Source: Henricia sp. BOLD:AAB3569 (lineage: Eukaryota > Echinodermata > Asteroidea > Spinulosida > Echinasteridae). From it: a DNA stretch of 64,000 nucleotides. Within the stretch, counting starts at the first letter, position 1, and each line of letters starts with the position of its first letter. The notes under the pieces were generated by a model, which saw nothing but the letters and a program-made list of their open reading frames with translations, searched no databases and was not told the origin of the DNA. The DNA lies in the NCBI GenBank assembly GCA_037783545.1, contig JBBELK010000024.1:1798001-1862000 (forward strand), in the 5' to 3' direction. This document shows, one piece after another, positions 50,701 to 61,104 of this stretch. The translations under genes and the position numbers were made by a program.

Positions 50701-51504
50701 GCAGCTATTTGATACGGTCTATAGTCACCTACCTGAATTTGCCCTTGGTGGTTAAGTGGTTAGGATGTCTTTGCTAAGTGTAGGATGCAGGAAGTTGTGG
50801 GCTTTGAGTTACACTTAGTACAAAGTGTTTGTGTACTTTTATTGGGGGGAAATGAGCCATGCAGAGTTTTTTTTGAATTTTCTTGGTAAATTTGGTATTT
50901 GTTGTCTGTTTTCTTTCTCAGAATTGTCTGGAGATGGAGCGGTACCTAAAAGCCGAACCTTGCCAGATACAAGACAAGAAGATCAAGGAGCCTGAGAACC
51001 CATGGAATAAATTCATCCTGTCGTGCCAACAGGTCATCCACGAAAAGGACGTTGAGACGTTACTGAGTCTCTCCGACAGCGAAAGCAACGATAGCCGCTT
51101 TGACATTGACACAATGAGCCTGTCCAGCTCCAGTGGTGCATCGTGGGACAGTTCGGGGGAACTCTCACCCTCACCCACGGCAACAATCACCTGCGACCCT
51201 TTTCGGGCCGAGTTTAAAGCCAAGGTCAGCACGGTCACGTTAACGCCGCCATCCTCGCCCGAAATCACCCGGGTCATGCCGGTGACCATGCCGGTGAACC
51301 AGTTAGTTGCCGTGATGCACAGTAATGGTACTATCATGGACAGGACCACAGTACGTGTTCGGAGTGTGAACCCGGCACGATCGATGGGTAAAAGAACGGA
51401 GTCACCGGACAGCAAACGAAGAATCCACAAGTGTCAATTTCCGGGCTGTAGGAAGGTCTATACTAAGAGTTCACATTTGAAAGCTCACCAACGGACACAC
51501 ACAG
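35663..51504 (+). CDS. KLF6/7-type Krueppel-like factor (5' part, two exons)
   Basis: A zinc-finger transcription factor of the KLF6/KLF7 branch, a nuclear activator binding GC and CACCC boxes. Exon 1 (35663-35764) and exon 2 (50922-51504) join in phase 0 to give [19 protein letters not shown], matching the conserved KLF6/7 opening (SIFQELQ, GYFSALPSLEE, TCLELERYL). A serine-rich acidic activation region ([11 protein letters not shown]) and LTPPSSPE, a motif also found in KLF7, follow. [20 protein letters not shown] begins zinc finger 1 with [11 protein letters not shown]. In-window protein: 228 residues. Zinc fingers 2 and 3 are not found before 64000 and must lie further right. One gene serving both KLF6 and KLF7 is expected in an invertebrate; that is inference. 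Confidence 0.92.
35941..36721. mobile_element. Fold-back element, copy B
   Basis: Starts TAGCCCTAC and ends GTAGGGCTA, like copy A at 1851-2856, and shares GGAATNGTCAATTTGGCCATC in each arm. No exact 9-bp duplication can be read at its borders. A smaller element (36009-36148) sits in its left arm. Confidence 0.75.
36009..36148. mobile_element. TA-flanked short element, nested
   Basis: Ends GACCCCTTGCACGGCGGCCA and complement, a perfect inverted repeat of more than 30 bases (continuing TGACAGAGGGCA), with TA on both sides. Tc1/mariner-type target site. Inserted into fold-back copy B. Confidence 0.8.
36818..36907. mobile_element. Small MITE, partial copy
   Basis: Matches the right part of 22186-22296 (GCAGCTCCATAGCAAAGGCA, GACGAGCCTGTGCCTTTAA). 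The left terminus is missing. Confidence 0.7.
37474..38463 (+). mobile_element. Harbinger-type element with palindromic subterminal repeats
   Basis: Ends GACCGTGTTTACAC and GTGTAAACACGGTC, with TTT on both sides (possible 3-bp duplication). The 18-bp palindrome GATCCCGAGCTCGGGATC or close variants occur near both ends (about 37491, 37518, 37620, 38431). It carries a truncated Myb/SANT-like reading frame (38192-38320). No DDE transposase remains, so it is a deletion derivative. Confidence 0.7.
38192..38320 (+). pseudogene. Truncated Myb/SANT-like transposon protein
   Basis: 42 codons starting [20 protein letters not shown] and continuing [20 protein letters not shown], then a stop. W-S-x-x-E/D-x-x, LDIW and LDGTxRN are typical of the Myb-like DNA-binding protein encoded next to PIF/Harbinger transposases. 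Only the first two helices remain, so it is broken. Its place inside a Harbinger-like element supports the call. Confidence 0.6.
38905..39110 (-). repeat. Dispersed repeat, inverted copy of 29870-30065
   Basis: Contains CACGCACGGCCGGGTTACAA, CGTGACCGGGCAGAATTCTG and CCTTTACCGATCCC in the order opposite to 29870-30065. About 85 per cent alike. No terminal repeats seen, so the element's true ends are unknown. Confidence 0.7.
39583..40024. mobile_element. TIR element carrying an exon-like segment
   Basis: Ends TGCATAGTTCC and GGAACTATGCA. Outside them, ATTTTAAGTCT (39560) and AGACTTAAAAT (40078) also pair. Within it an ATG at 39659 opens [20 protein letters not shown] then KLK, followed by GTATCT, a possible donor. 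A captured first exon or a remnant of a transposon gene are both possible. Confidence 0.55.
40332..40642. mobile_element. C-rich Harbinger-type MITE, copy 2
   Basis: Starts TGCACACTATCAATTGTT and ends CAATTGATAGGTGCA, with TTA on both sides. Inverted relative to 28078-28384. Confidence 0.85.
42936..43002 (+). promoter_or_regulatory. Tandem X-box (RFX-type) array
   Basis: A 24-bp unit, GGGTTTACGTTGCCAGGCAA + CGTA, occurs twice in full with a third partial copy. Each full unit holds GTTGCCAGGCAAC, an exact fit to the RFX X-box consensus (GTNRCC, 0-3 bases, RGYAAC). RFX proteins control ciliary genes. Binding is not shown. Confidence 0.55.
43700..43810 (-). mobile_element. tRNA-like SINE scrap
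   Basis: GGGATTCGAACCTGAGACC is a reversed box B. A similar scrap is at 12345-12375. No second promoter box can be found, so confidence is low. Confidence 0.3.
43811..47280. other. KLF intron, no element recognised
   Basis: No inverted-terminal-repeat element or exon could be picked out. Several long AT-rich, unique-looking segments. This is the plainest part of the KLF intron. Confidence 0.35.
47281..47500. mobile_element. Single-arm copy of the GATCACGTTC MITE
   Basis: Matches the right arm of 15481-15812 in reverse: TGATCACGTTCAAATGACGT, CACGCGCGCGTG, ACGCAGTAGCATTTTTCCTA, GATGGCGTCTGTGA. The far terminus is altered. Confidence 0.75.
49479..49810. mobile_element. Diverged TIR element
   Basis: AGGCCTGTACGCATGGGTAC at the left roughly pairs with CAATGCTGGCACGGCCT at the right. 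GTCCAAATGCGGACAGC words recur. Weak but consistent. Confidence 0.45.
50735..50815 (+). mobile_element. tRNA-like SINE fragment
   Basis: TGGTGGTTAAGTGGTTAGGA is a box-A-like start. The box B (GGGCTTTGAGTT) is decayed. Confidence 0.35.
50922..51504 (+). CDS. KLF6/7 exon 2, activation region and zinc finger 1
   Basis: 583 bp, phase 0 start and phase 1 end. It encodes [17 protein letters not shown], a serine-rich acidic stretch, [12 protein letters not shown], a basic linker ([12 protein letters not shown]), and zinc finger 1 with its C-x4-C and H-x3-H. The donor is CACACAG then GTTTGT, the place where vertebrate KLF6/7 genes also split between fingers 1 and 2. Confidence 0.95.
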
Positions 51505-51774
51505 GTTTGTAAACAATTCGCTGAAATTTTGAACTCTCCATGTTCTAGTTTTCATGTCAGTTGTTTGTCATTACTAAAAGGACAGCTTTGATAGTTTTAA
51601 TCCTAAAAAACAAACTGGGAACATAGAAAATGTTCAATCATTTTCTGCAAAACTGTGTCCTCTGTGCCTTTGGTGTGTAGGCCTACGGGGTACATTGCGT
51701 GACTCGAGAATCTGAATAACTACATAGGAGCCACAATTGTTTTCAGTTAGTAGCCCTACACAGTATAGGCCTAC

Positions 51775-52935
51775 CAGGGTTCTCCCCAGGTTATTTGAAA
51801 ATGTGTGGGGGCCCAACTGCGAAGCCATATGGCGTGGGGCCTGGGGCCCGCTTAAGGGCCCCGGAAAATTTGTGACTTTACAAGCTTTCTGGTGCATTTT
51901 AGAGCTATCCTGGGGTCCTGAACTTGAAGGGCTTGTTATGAATTCTTTAACTCAGTTTAAGATTGTTTTTGTGCAGATGATTTTTTTTGTTTAAAAAAAA
52001 AAATCTTTAAAAATCTTTTTATTTTTTCAACTTGTTTGTATACAAGGCATTTAGGGCCGAGTCGGTCTGGGGCCGAGTTTGTACACAATGTAATGGGGGC
52101 CGAGTCAGTCTGGGTACGAGTTTGTACACAAGGCAATTGGGGCCGAGTCGGTCTGGGGCCGAGTTTGTACACAAGGCAATGGGGACCGAGTTGGTCTGGG
52201 GCCGAGTTTGTACACATGGCAATAGGGGCCGAGTTGGTCTGGGGCCGAGTTTGTACACATGGCAATGGGGGCCGAGTTGGTCTGGGGCCGAGTTTGGGGC
52301 CGAGCCAGTCTGGGGCCGCAGTCGGATACCAGATGTGTGTATGGCTATGCACGTATATTGCACACCACCTCCGAATACTTCCTGTACCATGTGTACGTAC
52401 GTACGTGCAGGGAATTTCACGTGCAGGGAATTTCCCCTTCAGAGTAAGAGGCCAACCCGTGTTGTAAAACGCATGCTGATTGGCTGATAAAAATAATATG
52501 ACCCGTTGCTGGTAAATTCTGGCCAATGACGTTAAGTTAACAAAAGGTGATCGGCATGAATTGGACTGGTTACCGCCCTACTAAAGTCGGCAATATTTTG
52601 GTCCGGAAACCAGACTAGGCACGTTCCGGCGCCCGTGGACCAGCACCGGGGGATCGGACCGGGCCAGCCGTACCGTATCGAGAGCCGTTTTTGGTCGGCC
52701 GTGCGAATCAGAATGGTATTTTTTGCCATGAATTCTCTGTGGTTCTTTTTCCACGAGAGAGAATTTATGTCTGGTAATTTTATTGTATTTTTTAGCAGCA
52801 CCATGTGTGATATTTTAGATTTTTTGTTGTGCGTATCGGGAGCTGAATTTTTTGATCGGCAATTTTTCCTGCGTATCGGGTCGGAATTTCAGCGTATCGG
52901 GCCGATACGCACGTTTGTACGTGGGGAGAACCCTG
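51775..52935. mobile_element. CAGGG-ended element, 5-bp target duplication
   Basis: Ends CAGGGTTCTCCCC and GGGGAGAACCCTG, flanked by CCTAC on both sides (51770-51774 and 52936-52940). The CAGGG terminus and short duplication recall hAT-like transposons. Interior contains the minisatellite at 52040-52315 and no transposase. Confidence 0.75.
52040..52315 (+). repeat. Minisatellite, about 42-bp unit
   Basis: Six to seven copies of GGGGCCGAGTTGGTCTGGGG followed by CCGAGTTTGTACACANGGCAAT. It creates long open frames on both strands with repeating SAEFVHKAMG- and NSAPDRLGP-type peptides, which are not genes. Confidence 0.9.
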
Positions 52936-52940
52936 CCTAC

Positions 52941-55825
52941 ATATACGTGTACGCATGTATTACTTAGTAGTGCCTTGCAGTTTCCTGTGAAAATCGCAAT
53001 TTGTCAACCTTGATTCTGTGATTATAATGCGGCTGGCTTTACCGGGTCAATAGTGCTTATGATGAAATCCCAGCTATAAGGGTTTATTTAATTGATGGTA
53101 TTGAACGTTCCTGGATTAGTTTTTGACACACCCTCTCAGGTAACATTCCATTTTTATAGTGTTCTTCCAAACAAAACAGGGATTTGGCAAGGATTAGAGA
53201 GTAGAGTCGACCACGCGAAAAAGCTCATGACCAAATTATTTCCAAATCAGGCCGGAAATGGGTCGTTGTGTGTGTAGAGCTGTCAAGACTTGCTTATCAA
53301 AGCTGATGGAATGAGCCACTTTGTTGTTTTGATGTCTAACTTGTGGGGTATTTTTACCTTGTAGCAGGTGCCCTTGGCCATTCCTCTATTGAGTCATGTA
53401 TTCACTATTTCTGTGAACCATCTAGATAACCCTCAGGGAGTCAGGCGTCAGAATCCGGATGTATAGATAGAGCTCAGAATGCTCATTCAACCATATTGCA
53501 ATTGCACTATACATTATACATGTACTTCGGCATTTTTCCAACCGACTTGATAAGGTCAAAAAGCAAAGCGGAAATAAGCCAAAAACACAAATGGTCATGT
53601 GCGTACCGGTACATGTATCCTACCTAGTAGGCCTTGTAGCAACTGCCCTATCTGCCAAAAGTCTCAAGTTTAAATCCCCATAAAAGACCATACCGGGTCT
53701 GATTTCTAGTTTTTAGTTACATGTATTTCATTTCCATTGTGATGAAACATGACCTGTTTGGTAATTTGTCCTTGAATCAAACATACTTGCAACTGTTGGA
53801 GGAAAAAAATGGGTTCTGACACAAACGGGTCTTTATAAATCACATCATAATAATAATAATGACACAGCATTTGTAAGGCGCACAGTATCTACATGTAACA
53901 CCGTTATTCAAAGGCGCCGAGGCCATTATTATCGCTGCCCTTATGAAATCACCAGAACCATTTCGCTTCAACATGCCAGTGTTGTACATGTATGCAATAT
54001 ACGACTAGCAATTAGCCATGTGATGTTCCCCGCCCCCTCGACATTCACTAAAGAGAAACATTAAATAGCACTTTAGTTAATTGGAGACACAGAAAAACAA
54101 ATCTGTTTCATTTTTTATTACACCATCTGTGCCTGTAAATTACTGTTATAAAAATAACTTCACAGATTTTTATACCAGTAGCTGGGACCATTCTACATGT
54201 ATTAGTATTATCCAGTGTACCACTAAAAATGATATGCACAGATGTATGGTAAAACTTGTTTGGGACTGGATGCAACGTTTCTCAGTACAATGCATTGACT
54301 CGGCTTGTTTTTGCAATTTCATCAGTCTGAGAAAACTTTACCATGCCCAAAATAACAGATACCATGCTTCTCTCCACTTCCTCATTCCATATCCATTATG
54401 AATCAGTAAAGAAACATGATTGGTCTGTTACGGAAGTTATGCATAATAAATGAAGTAAGTCTTCAAACGGTTTTGTACATGGTACCCTGCATAAAGTGTA
54501 CATGCTTCAGACTAACTGCTGTCAGCATTTTATCTGATTAAAGATGCGGGACCGAGCGGAGATAGCTTTGCATTTCATTTTGTGTACAGACGGGCCGCGC
54601 GTTGATGAGTAGACGAAGCAGGCCATACTGTAGCATCAATCATGTCATGAGGCCAGTGGAAGATTACTAGGACTCGTGCAGCAAGGGGTCGCCTCGACTG
54701 TCAAAGAAATACATGTAATGGGGTCACTGGGGAAACCTAAGGGAGTATACCACTGTGCCTTATGGCTCAGCTGGTTGGGCATCTGCCTGGAGTGTCCGAG
54801 GTTTTAGGTTAAAATCCTGATGAGAACCATATGATTTTATTCTTATCCCATGTTTGGTTATTTCATTTCAGTATACCGGTACATTGATGGTGATTTTGCT
54901 CTTTGAGAATTTCTGAATTGCAGCCAAACACAATGTAATGGTTTGGAGGTATTTTCCTACCTTCATCATTCTACGCATTTGATCACGGCCTTTATTATTT
55001 ACTTCTTTCTGGCAATAAACAGTTCGCAAAGCTATCATACCAGCAAATGTTCCTGGTACATGTAGCTAGTAAAGCAGTACATGTGCATAAGTTTTTGATT
55101 CCTTCAGCGGCTTTGAGTAACATTTTCACACCAGTTCTTTGCTGCTATGCATGAGTAATTCTTGAAGGTTGGCCGGTCACGCTGCAAATAGTTATCATAT
55201 CATCATGTTGAAACAAGATATTCTCAGACTACATGTAGTCTGCCAGCCCCTGTGGCAATCTCAATAGAAGTGTCCGACTGGTGCTGAAGTCTAGACACAA
55301 CGTCATTTTGACCTTCATGTTGATATATTGCTACCCTCAGAAATATGTAATTAAATTGCATCTTGTATCAATGGAGAAGTACAATTTCTGTATTTCAGAG
55401 AAAACTGGCAAAATTTAGCATCATTTTTTAAAAATTCGATTATCATCAGTATACCCACTTGTTCATGAAAAAAAATAATTCTTCACAAAATTAGGAAAAC
55501 ATTAACGCAAATAGTAATGGTTTCATTCACTGCAAAAACACTACAAAAACATGTCTAGTTGTTATTCTGATCAGTTTTAAAGACCTATTTTGTTCAATGC
55601 TCATTTGCTGAAGTAGATCATGCACTTGTCCTATTTGCACTACCGGTAGGTTTATTGATACCAGGAAGAATTTATACATGTACATGTAGCTTGCGATCAT
55701 GTGATAACATGTGCTCCATTGCTGAAGTGTTGAACATTGAGTGTACATGTAGTGCAAAGTTGTTATGTAGCGGATAACATTACAAACACTTTTTGGATCT
55801 GATCTGGTTAATACTAGTCAAAATT
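52941..55825. other. Probable KLF intron 2, little recognised
   Basis: Contains a LINE or SINE tail at about 53846-53950 (ATAATAATAATGACACAGCA, CAAAGGCGCCGAGGCC) and a tRNA-SINE piece at 54760-54830. No zinc-finger exon found. Confidence 0.35.
54760..54835 (+). mobile_element. tRNA-derived SINE head
   Basis: TTATGGCTCAGCTGGTTGGG (box A) and GTTTTAGGTTAAAATCCTGA (box B) with tRNA spacing. A short unique tail, ATCCCATGTTTGGTTATTTC, also appears near 12382, which links the two copies. Confidence 0.55.
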
Positions 55826-56277
55826 CAGGAGTCAAAATTAACCTGAATTTCATGCTGGTCAGAAGGACCAGTAGATTAGAGAACTCTACTGGTCCTGCTG
55901 AAAATTTGGTGGTCCACTTGTGCTTTTGCAAAATGGCACCAAGATACGGGTACTGCAACACATTCTGGTTTAAGGTCATTGAGTGCAGGATGGATGGGAT
56001 TGTTTTGGATCCAACACTAGGGCATGTCTGGAGAGATCGGAGAAAGAAATGTAGTTATCTGAAAATGTCTAAATCGATCAGCAATTGTTTGTGGTAACCA
56101 GGAATACTTCGCATTGAGTAAGAAATGTTTACTGTGGATTAGGCATGAGGGAATGTTTCCATACAAGTCATGAAATGTTTTCACTGGTCCATCGGACAGT
56201 GCTTTTGACAGATCTAGTGGTCCTTCTGATTTTTTACTGGTCTCGGACCACGGGACCAGTGTTAATTTCGACCCCTG
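55826..56277. mobile_element. CAGGGGTCGAAATTAAC element, 5-bp target duplication
   Basis: Ends CAGGAGTCAAAATTAAC and GTTAATTTCGACCCCTG, flanked by AAATT on both sides. ACTGGTCC words recur in both orientations. Same border type as 51775-52935. Confidence 0.8.
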
Positions 56278-56397
56278 AAATTGTATGTCAACTTGTGTTT
56301 TTAGCAAGAATAGCAGAACACCAGTCGATTGTAATACACATATCATATTTTGACTGAAAACCAATTTTTATAAAGCAAACAAATTTTGAATTAAGCA

Positions 56398-56452
56398 TTC
56401 CCCCCCCCCCACCTCCCTTCCACCCCCCTTCCCCCCCCCCGCCCCCCCCCTA
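56398..56452 (+). repeat. C-rich microsatellite
   Basis: C run broken by A, T and G. Similar tracts at 6316-6370 and 58157-58195. Confidence 0.85.
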
Positions 56453-57513
56453 AACAGCTTTATGAAATTGGCCTCTGCCCCTGATGTTTATGGCAAAATT
56501 CCACTGCACTAGACTACCGGTACATGTAGGCCCTGTGTGTACAAAAATACATGTTTGATACACTATGATGCATAAAAGAGTTAGAAAATGCACAAAAACC
56601 CACACATTTTTTCGGGTCAATTTTGGGAAGCCTCCATATTAAAATGGTTCTGGGTCTCCGGCAGTTAGTATCGAATTGCAAAATAAAGCATTTAATTTTG
56701 GTTTTGTGCAAACGAATTATTTTAACATGATGTTCAGTTTATCATGTATTGTCATTCAGTTTAGTACATGTACTGCAAAATCGTCGCCCAATTTCACTCA
56801 CTAACATCGTCAGGTGCAGCGCTTCATGTGCATTATTGATCCCTTTTCAAATGGATAAACCAGACTATTGATTAAACAAGGGAGTGTGTTTTTGTGTGCA
56901 TTGTAGGCATGACTGTGAAAATTCTACCCAGACATAGACAAAATTGGAAAACAAAACAAAACAAATCTGGCATTTATAAAAAGGACTGACCCACTTGACA
57001 TTAATCCATCTCGCCAACAGAGACATACTATGTACCGGTAAACCCTACATCTGGGTACCTTAGCAACACATTCACAGGGGCCCCTAGATATAAACAGACC
57101 ATAGAATTGTACAAATTTCAGATATGTACAATGAACATAATATGTATACACACGAACCTGGACACAAACTGTGATAGGAGAATTGGAGATTATTACTGGT
57201 CACATGATGCAGTGCCCTAGCAACCATAGCCAATGTGTAATTATTTGGCAGATGACCTTTTTAGTTGTAGAGTGGACTAAGCACCATCTGCTGTAAATGT
57301 AGCCTCTACATGTAGATATCATTATGCATGCACAAGAGGTGTCTGGGACTCTGTACCACATGTGCATGTCCGCAGTTCCTACATGTAGCTAGAACTTAAA
57401 ATACAACACACGGAACAACATGTACCGTATGTATGCACTTGTTGATTGCATACTTGTACCATGGAGGACGGAACATTATTAATTCCTTCCTCCATGTGCA
57501 GTGTACATTGGTC

Positions 57514-57974
57514 TATTCTTGGGTTTCACTTGGCTTGACAACGGTTGCTATCCGCCATTACTGTGTCCATATTATGGCATGCCAAAGCGAAAAATAATTC
57601 AACACTGATAATTTAATGTTGTGCAAGAAAAAAAGTTTTAAATGTTAAACGCGTGACGTCGACAACTATCATATCCGCCATTACTGTTTCCATACTATGG
57701 CATGCCAAAGCGGAAAAAAATCAACACTGATAATTCTGCCATCAACCCTGAAAAACAAGTCTCAACATTTTTATAAACCTGCCAACAAAAGCACGGTATG
57801 CCAGTTTCAAACAGTCTATCAACATTTAAAAGTCATGCCAATTTGTTTTCTTGCGCAACGTTTGCGAAAATATGCGTCAACATTAAATTATCAGTGTTAA
57901 ATTATTTTTCGCTTTGACGTGCCATAGTAATGGCGGATAGCTACTGTTATCAAGCCAAGTAAAACCCAAGAATA
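57514..57974. mobile_element. TIR element with internal direct copies
   Basis: TATTCTTGGGTTTCACTTGG and CCAAGTAAAACCCAAGAATA are inverted ends. ATCCGCCATTACTGTNTCCA is present twice directly (57550, 57672) and once inverted (57925). Confidence 0.75.
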
Positions 57975-58395
57975 CGCAGATGTAGCAGGAACTGTAATGC
58001 TGATTATCCATGGATGGAGGTTGCAACTGAGGTGCTCTGAAGCATGTACTAACAAGGACAGATTGCCCCACTTCAAGGCATTTGGTAAAATTAGGGAATG
58101 GGCCGAATAAATTTGCACTGGTTAATGAGAGCCACCATCCTCCTTAAGGTACACTCCCCCCCCCCCCCCCCCCCCCCCTCTCCCTCTCCCCCATTTCACA
58201 GCGCTGATTATTCCAGGAAGATAATGAATTGTCAGGACAGGGATTTGAGCATTAGTCACATGTGCCACTTTTTTTTGCTTTCAGCATTTTAGAGATTTAT
58301 AAAATGTTGCATATTATTAAAATTCTTTCTCCAAGTTTCAATCAAAAGTTTATATTATAATTGATCTACCTGTATACGTAGCAATGATTTAACTA

Positions 58396-58624
58396 AGGCC
58401 TTTTTCCAAATCTCAACTTGGGCTTAGGCTCAGGCTCTGGCTTCAACTTACAGTAGACCTTTCGCAAATTACTGCTTGAGTGAACTTGGTTAAAAGACAG
58501 AGCTGCAATGTGGGAAGGTTGTTGGACTTTCCACATTGCAGTTCTGTCTTTTGTGCAGGAGTATTTGCGAAAAGGTGTATGGCCACATCGAGCCCGAGCC
58601 CAAGTCGAGATTTGGAAAAAGGCC
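58396..58624. mobile_element. Nested-palindrome MITE
   Basis: AAGGCCTTTTTCCAAATCTC and GAGATTTGGAAAAAGGCCT are the ends. An inner AAAGACAGAGCTGCAATGTG hairpin occupies the centre. Confidence 0.8.
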
Positions 58625-59341
58625 TGAAAGTTAAATTTGTCACATTTCCATACAGTTTTTTTCTGAACATGTGCAAAAAATATCCACCTACAGGTACATG
58701 TATCCAAGCTTGGGTAAAACTACTGCTTTGTAATTACCAGTAATTTAAAGACACATTATTCCCAATTTGCATGACAGCCATTCTGGTAATTTGAGAACTC
58801 TCTGTGCAAAGAGGTAATTGTAGTTTTATGTACATGTAATTAGTTTTTAAATGGCCTATACTTGCTAGTTATGTGGACTGAATGGTTTAGTTCGGGGGAA
58901 AAAAATTGCATGCAAATTTATTCGCATATTTTGATACTTTCTTAGAGTATTTTGCAGAAATCAGTATTAGGGTTTCAACTCTCTTTAACATTATTCATTA
59001 GAGGAGTATAGCATGAATCACTGTGCTTGCTGCAGAATATTAATGCCGGTTTACAGACGTGTCTGGTTGACGCGCATCTTGGCACGATGCCAGGTATTGA
59101 TTAGCATACACGGCCCAGACACGCATTCTCTTGTGTCTGCATATGATAACACTCACTGGGACTACTCGCATTTTACTAAGTATGCCGAGTCAATGGGAAT
59201 GTTAGTATTACGGAAATATAAACGGCAGATAGTTCAATTTACAGTGTACACAAACTTGTGTAATTTGAGACCTGTATCGCATAGCATACATGGTACACTG
59301 TTATCTTCTAGTGTCTGCTGTTATGCTTAAATAAGAAAATC

Positions 59342-59566
59342 TACTGTAAAAGCCAATATTTTCGCTTACAGATATTTTCGCGCATTTCAACATCACTGAC
59401 ATTTTCGCGAGTTGTTATTTTCGCGGATGGAAATTATGTCACCTTAACAGGGATCGCCACAATTGTTGCAAACAATATTTCCGCGGGTTGTTATTTTCGC
59501 GGGCCCTGTCTGGTGCGCGAAATGCGCGAAAATAAAACCACCGCGAATATTTCAGCTTTTACAGTA
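59342..59566. mobile_element. TACTGTAAAAGC MITE
   Basis: Ends TACTGTAAAAGCCAATATTT and AAATATTTC-AGCTTTTACAGTA (small mismatch). TTATTTTCGCGG words fill the interior. This end type is widespread in marine invertebrate genomes. TA flanks. Confidence 0.8.
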
Positions 59567-59640
59567 CATGATAGCTACAGTGTAATGCAAATGGTTCATA
59601 CATGTACCATATTCTATGTCTCAAATTAAACACTTGCATC

Positions 59641-60032
59641 TGGGCAATTCCATAAATTCAGATTTACAGTTCAGAGACTTTGAGGGCTTGTAATGCTTCA
59701 CATCAAGTTGTTTGATGTTCTTTAAGCATCTTTGACAGCAGTGTAATTCCTGAAAAACTGATTGTAATGCCATTCTCAAAAAGCGAGGTACGTGTACGTT
59801 AAAACAAAATTGGTTTCGGACGTACTCACAAACCAAGGTTTTTTTTTACCTATTAAGTATTATGCTTGTTGAGAATGGGATCACAATGGGATTTTCATGA
59901 ATTACACTTTCATCAGGGATGCTGAAAGAACATGTGTTTAAAATCAATCAACTTGAATACATGTACGTGAAGCATTACCGGTACAAGCCCTCAAAGTCTC
60001 TGAAATGCAAATTTGAATTTATGGAATTGCCC
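59641..60032. mobile_element. TIR element with 65-bp ends
   Basis: TGGGCAATTCCATAAATTCA through CAGAGACTTTGAGGGCTTGT pairs with ACAAGCCCTCAAAGTCTCTG through TATGGAATTGCCCA. No coding. Confidence 0.8.
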
Positions 60033-60305
60033 ATCTATCTAATCATTGTATGAAAAAATATTATGTACAATATGGTAGCAGACATGTTCATTGATTGTAT
60101 TGAAAATCAGTTTCAGAATACTTGAAACTCTTCCAGAAACCTTATCAGATGTACATGTAGACTAAACAGGAATGCATAATTGTGAGTGACCTACATGTAT
60201 GTAGTATGTACTGAAAGGAGGAAATCGAGAACAATTGTGTTAAATTCCAATTGTGTAGTCAACATGCCAAATAGACTGCTGAAGTGAATATGTCATCTTT
60301 TGTTA

Positions 60306-60319
60306 GTTGCCTAGGCAAC
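60306..60319 (+). promoter_or_regulatory. Perfect X-box palindrome
   Basis: GTTGCCTAGGCAAC, the ideal RFX site with a 2-base spacer. A half site, CCATGGCAAC, lies near 60404. Binding not shown. Confidence 0.45.
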
Positions 60320-60853
60320 GGCTCTAAACAAAAAATCACTGAACCGTGTCCCTGTATTTTTGCAATGGTACTTTTCCGATGGCCATGATGTTTAGAGCAC
60401 ATTACCATGGCAACCCGCGTCACACTTCGGCTGTCTATTAAAACATCAAGGTGACAATTAATCTGTAAATCTAAACATTTCAGCCCATTCCTTTCAGAAT
60501 TGACACGTCAAAACAAATTGATTGTTCTGTATTTCATTTTTTTTTTCATGAACATGGTTGAACTCCAAGTGTGACTGTCCTCAAGGCATCATTTTTACCC
60601 CACCCCTCTGCCTTCCCCTCCCTCCCTTTCCCCTTCCCCTAAAGTTCAGGCTGATCAAAATGTGTGGGCCTACATCAAAGGCCCATTGCTTTGGGTTTTG
60701 TAAATAAAGATCCCAATCTTGTACCGGGTAGGTCACAAACCCAACAGTTGCTGTTGGGGCCATCCATAAAGTACATACGCATGGAGGGCTTTGGAGCCAA
60801 TGCGTACACCCAACATTAAAGCATATAGGTGGAAGTCGGCATTTCGTGCATAT

Positions 60854-61104
60854 AGGTCTTTCTATAAATTAGGGGTCCAAAAGTGTGACATTTAGTGTCC
60901 CCCGTTACACCTGATATGTGTTATTTTTCCTACAAAAATCATTAAAATGGCTTTTAAACCATTTTTTTATGAATTGTACTTTATGTACTCACTCTTTGAG
61001 ATGGAAAGTATTTAAAGAATGTGTCCTGAATTTACAAAAACAAGATGTAAAATGTAAGGGGGAGGGGGACACCAGCATTGGACCCCTAATTTATAGAAAG
61101 ACCC
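60854..61104. mobile_element. MITE, GGGTCATTC family, copy 5
   Basis: GGTCTTTCTATAAATTAGGG and complement. Same length (251 bp) as copy 4 at 11521-11771 and very alike, in the opposite orientation. Confidence 0.85.

Larger units (their letters stand above)
35765..50921 (+). other. KLF intron 1 (about 15.2 kb)
   Basis: GT at 35765 and TTTTCTTTCTCAG at the end. The left third (to about 40650) holds eight or more mobile elements. From 40650 to 47280 and 47500 to 50900 almost none are seen apart from the X-box array, a SINE scrap and one MITE. No other exon was recognised. Such a quieter stretch is a reasonable place for enhancers, by inference. Confidence 0.75.

Noticed and set aside
50918-51430. 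170-codon minus-strand frame
   Set aside because: Shadow of KLF exon 2, whose plus-strand protein is strongly conserved.
52019-52526. Repeat proteins on both strands of up to 189 codons
   Set aside because: Product of the 42-bp tandem unit inside the CAGGG-ended element.
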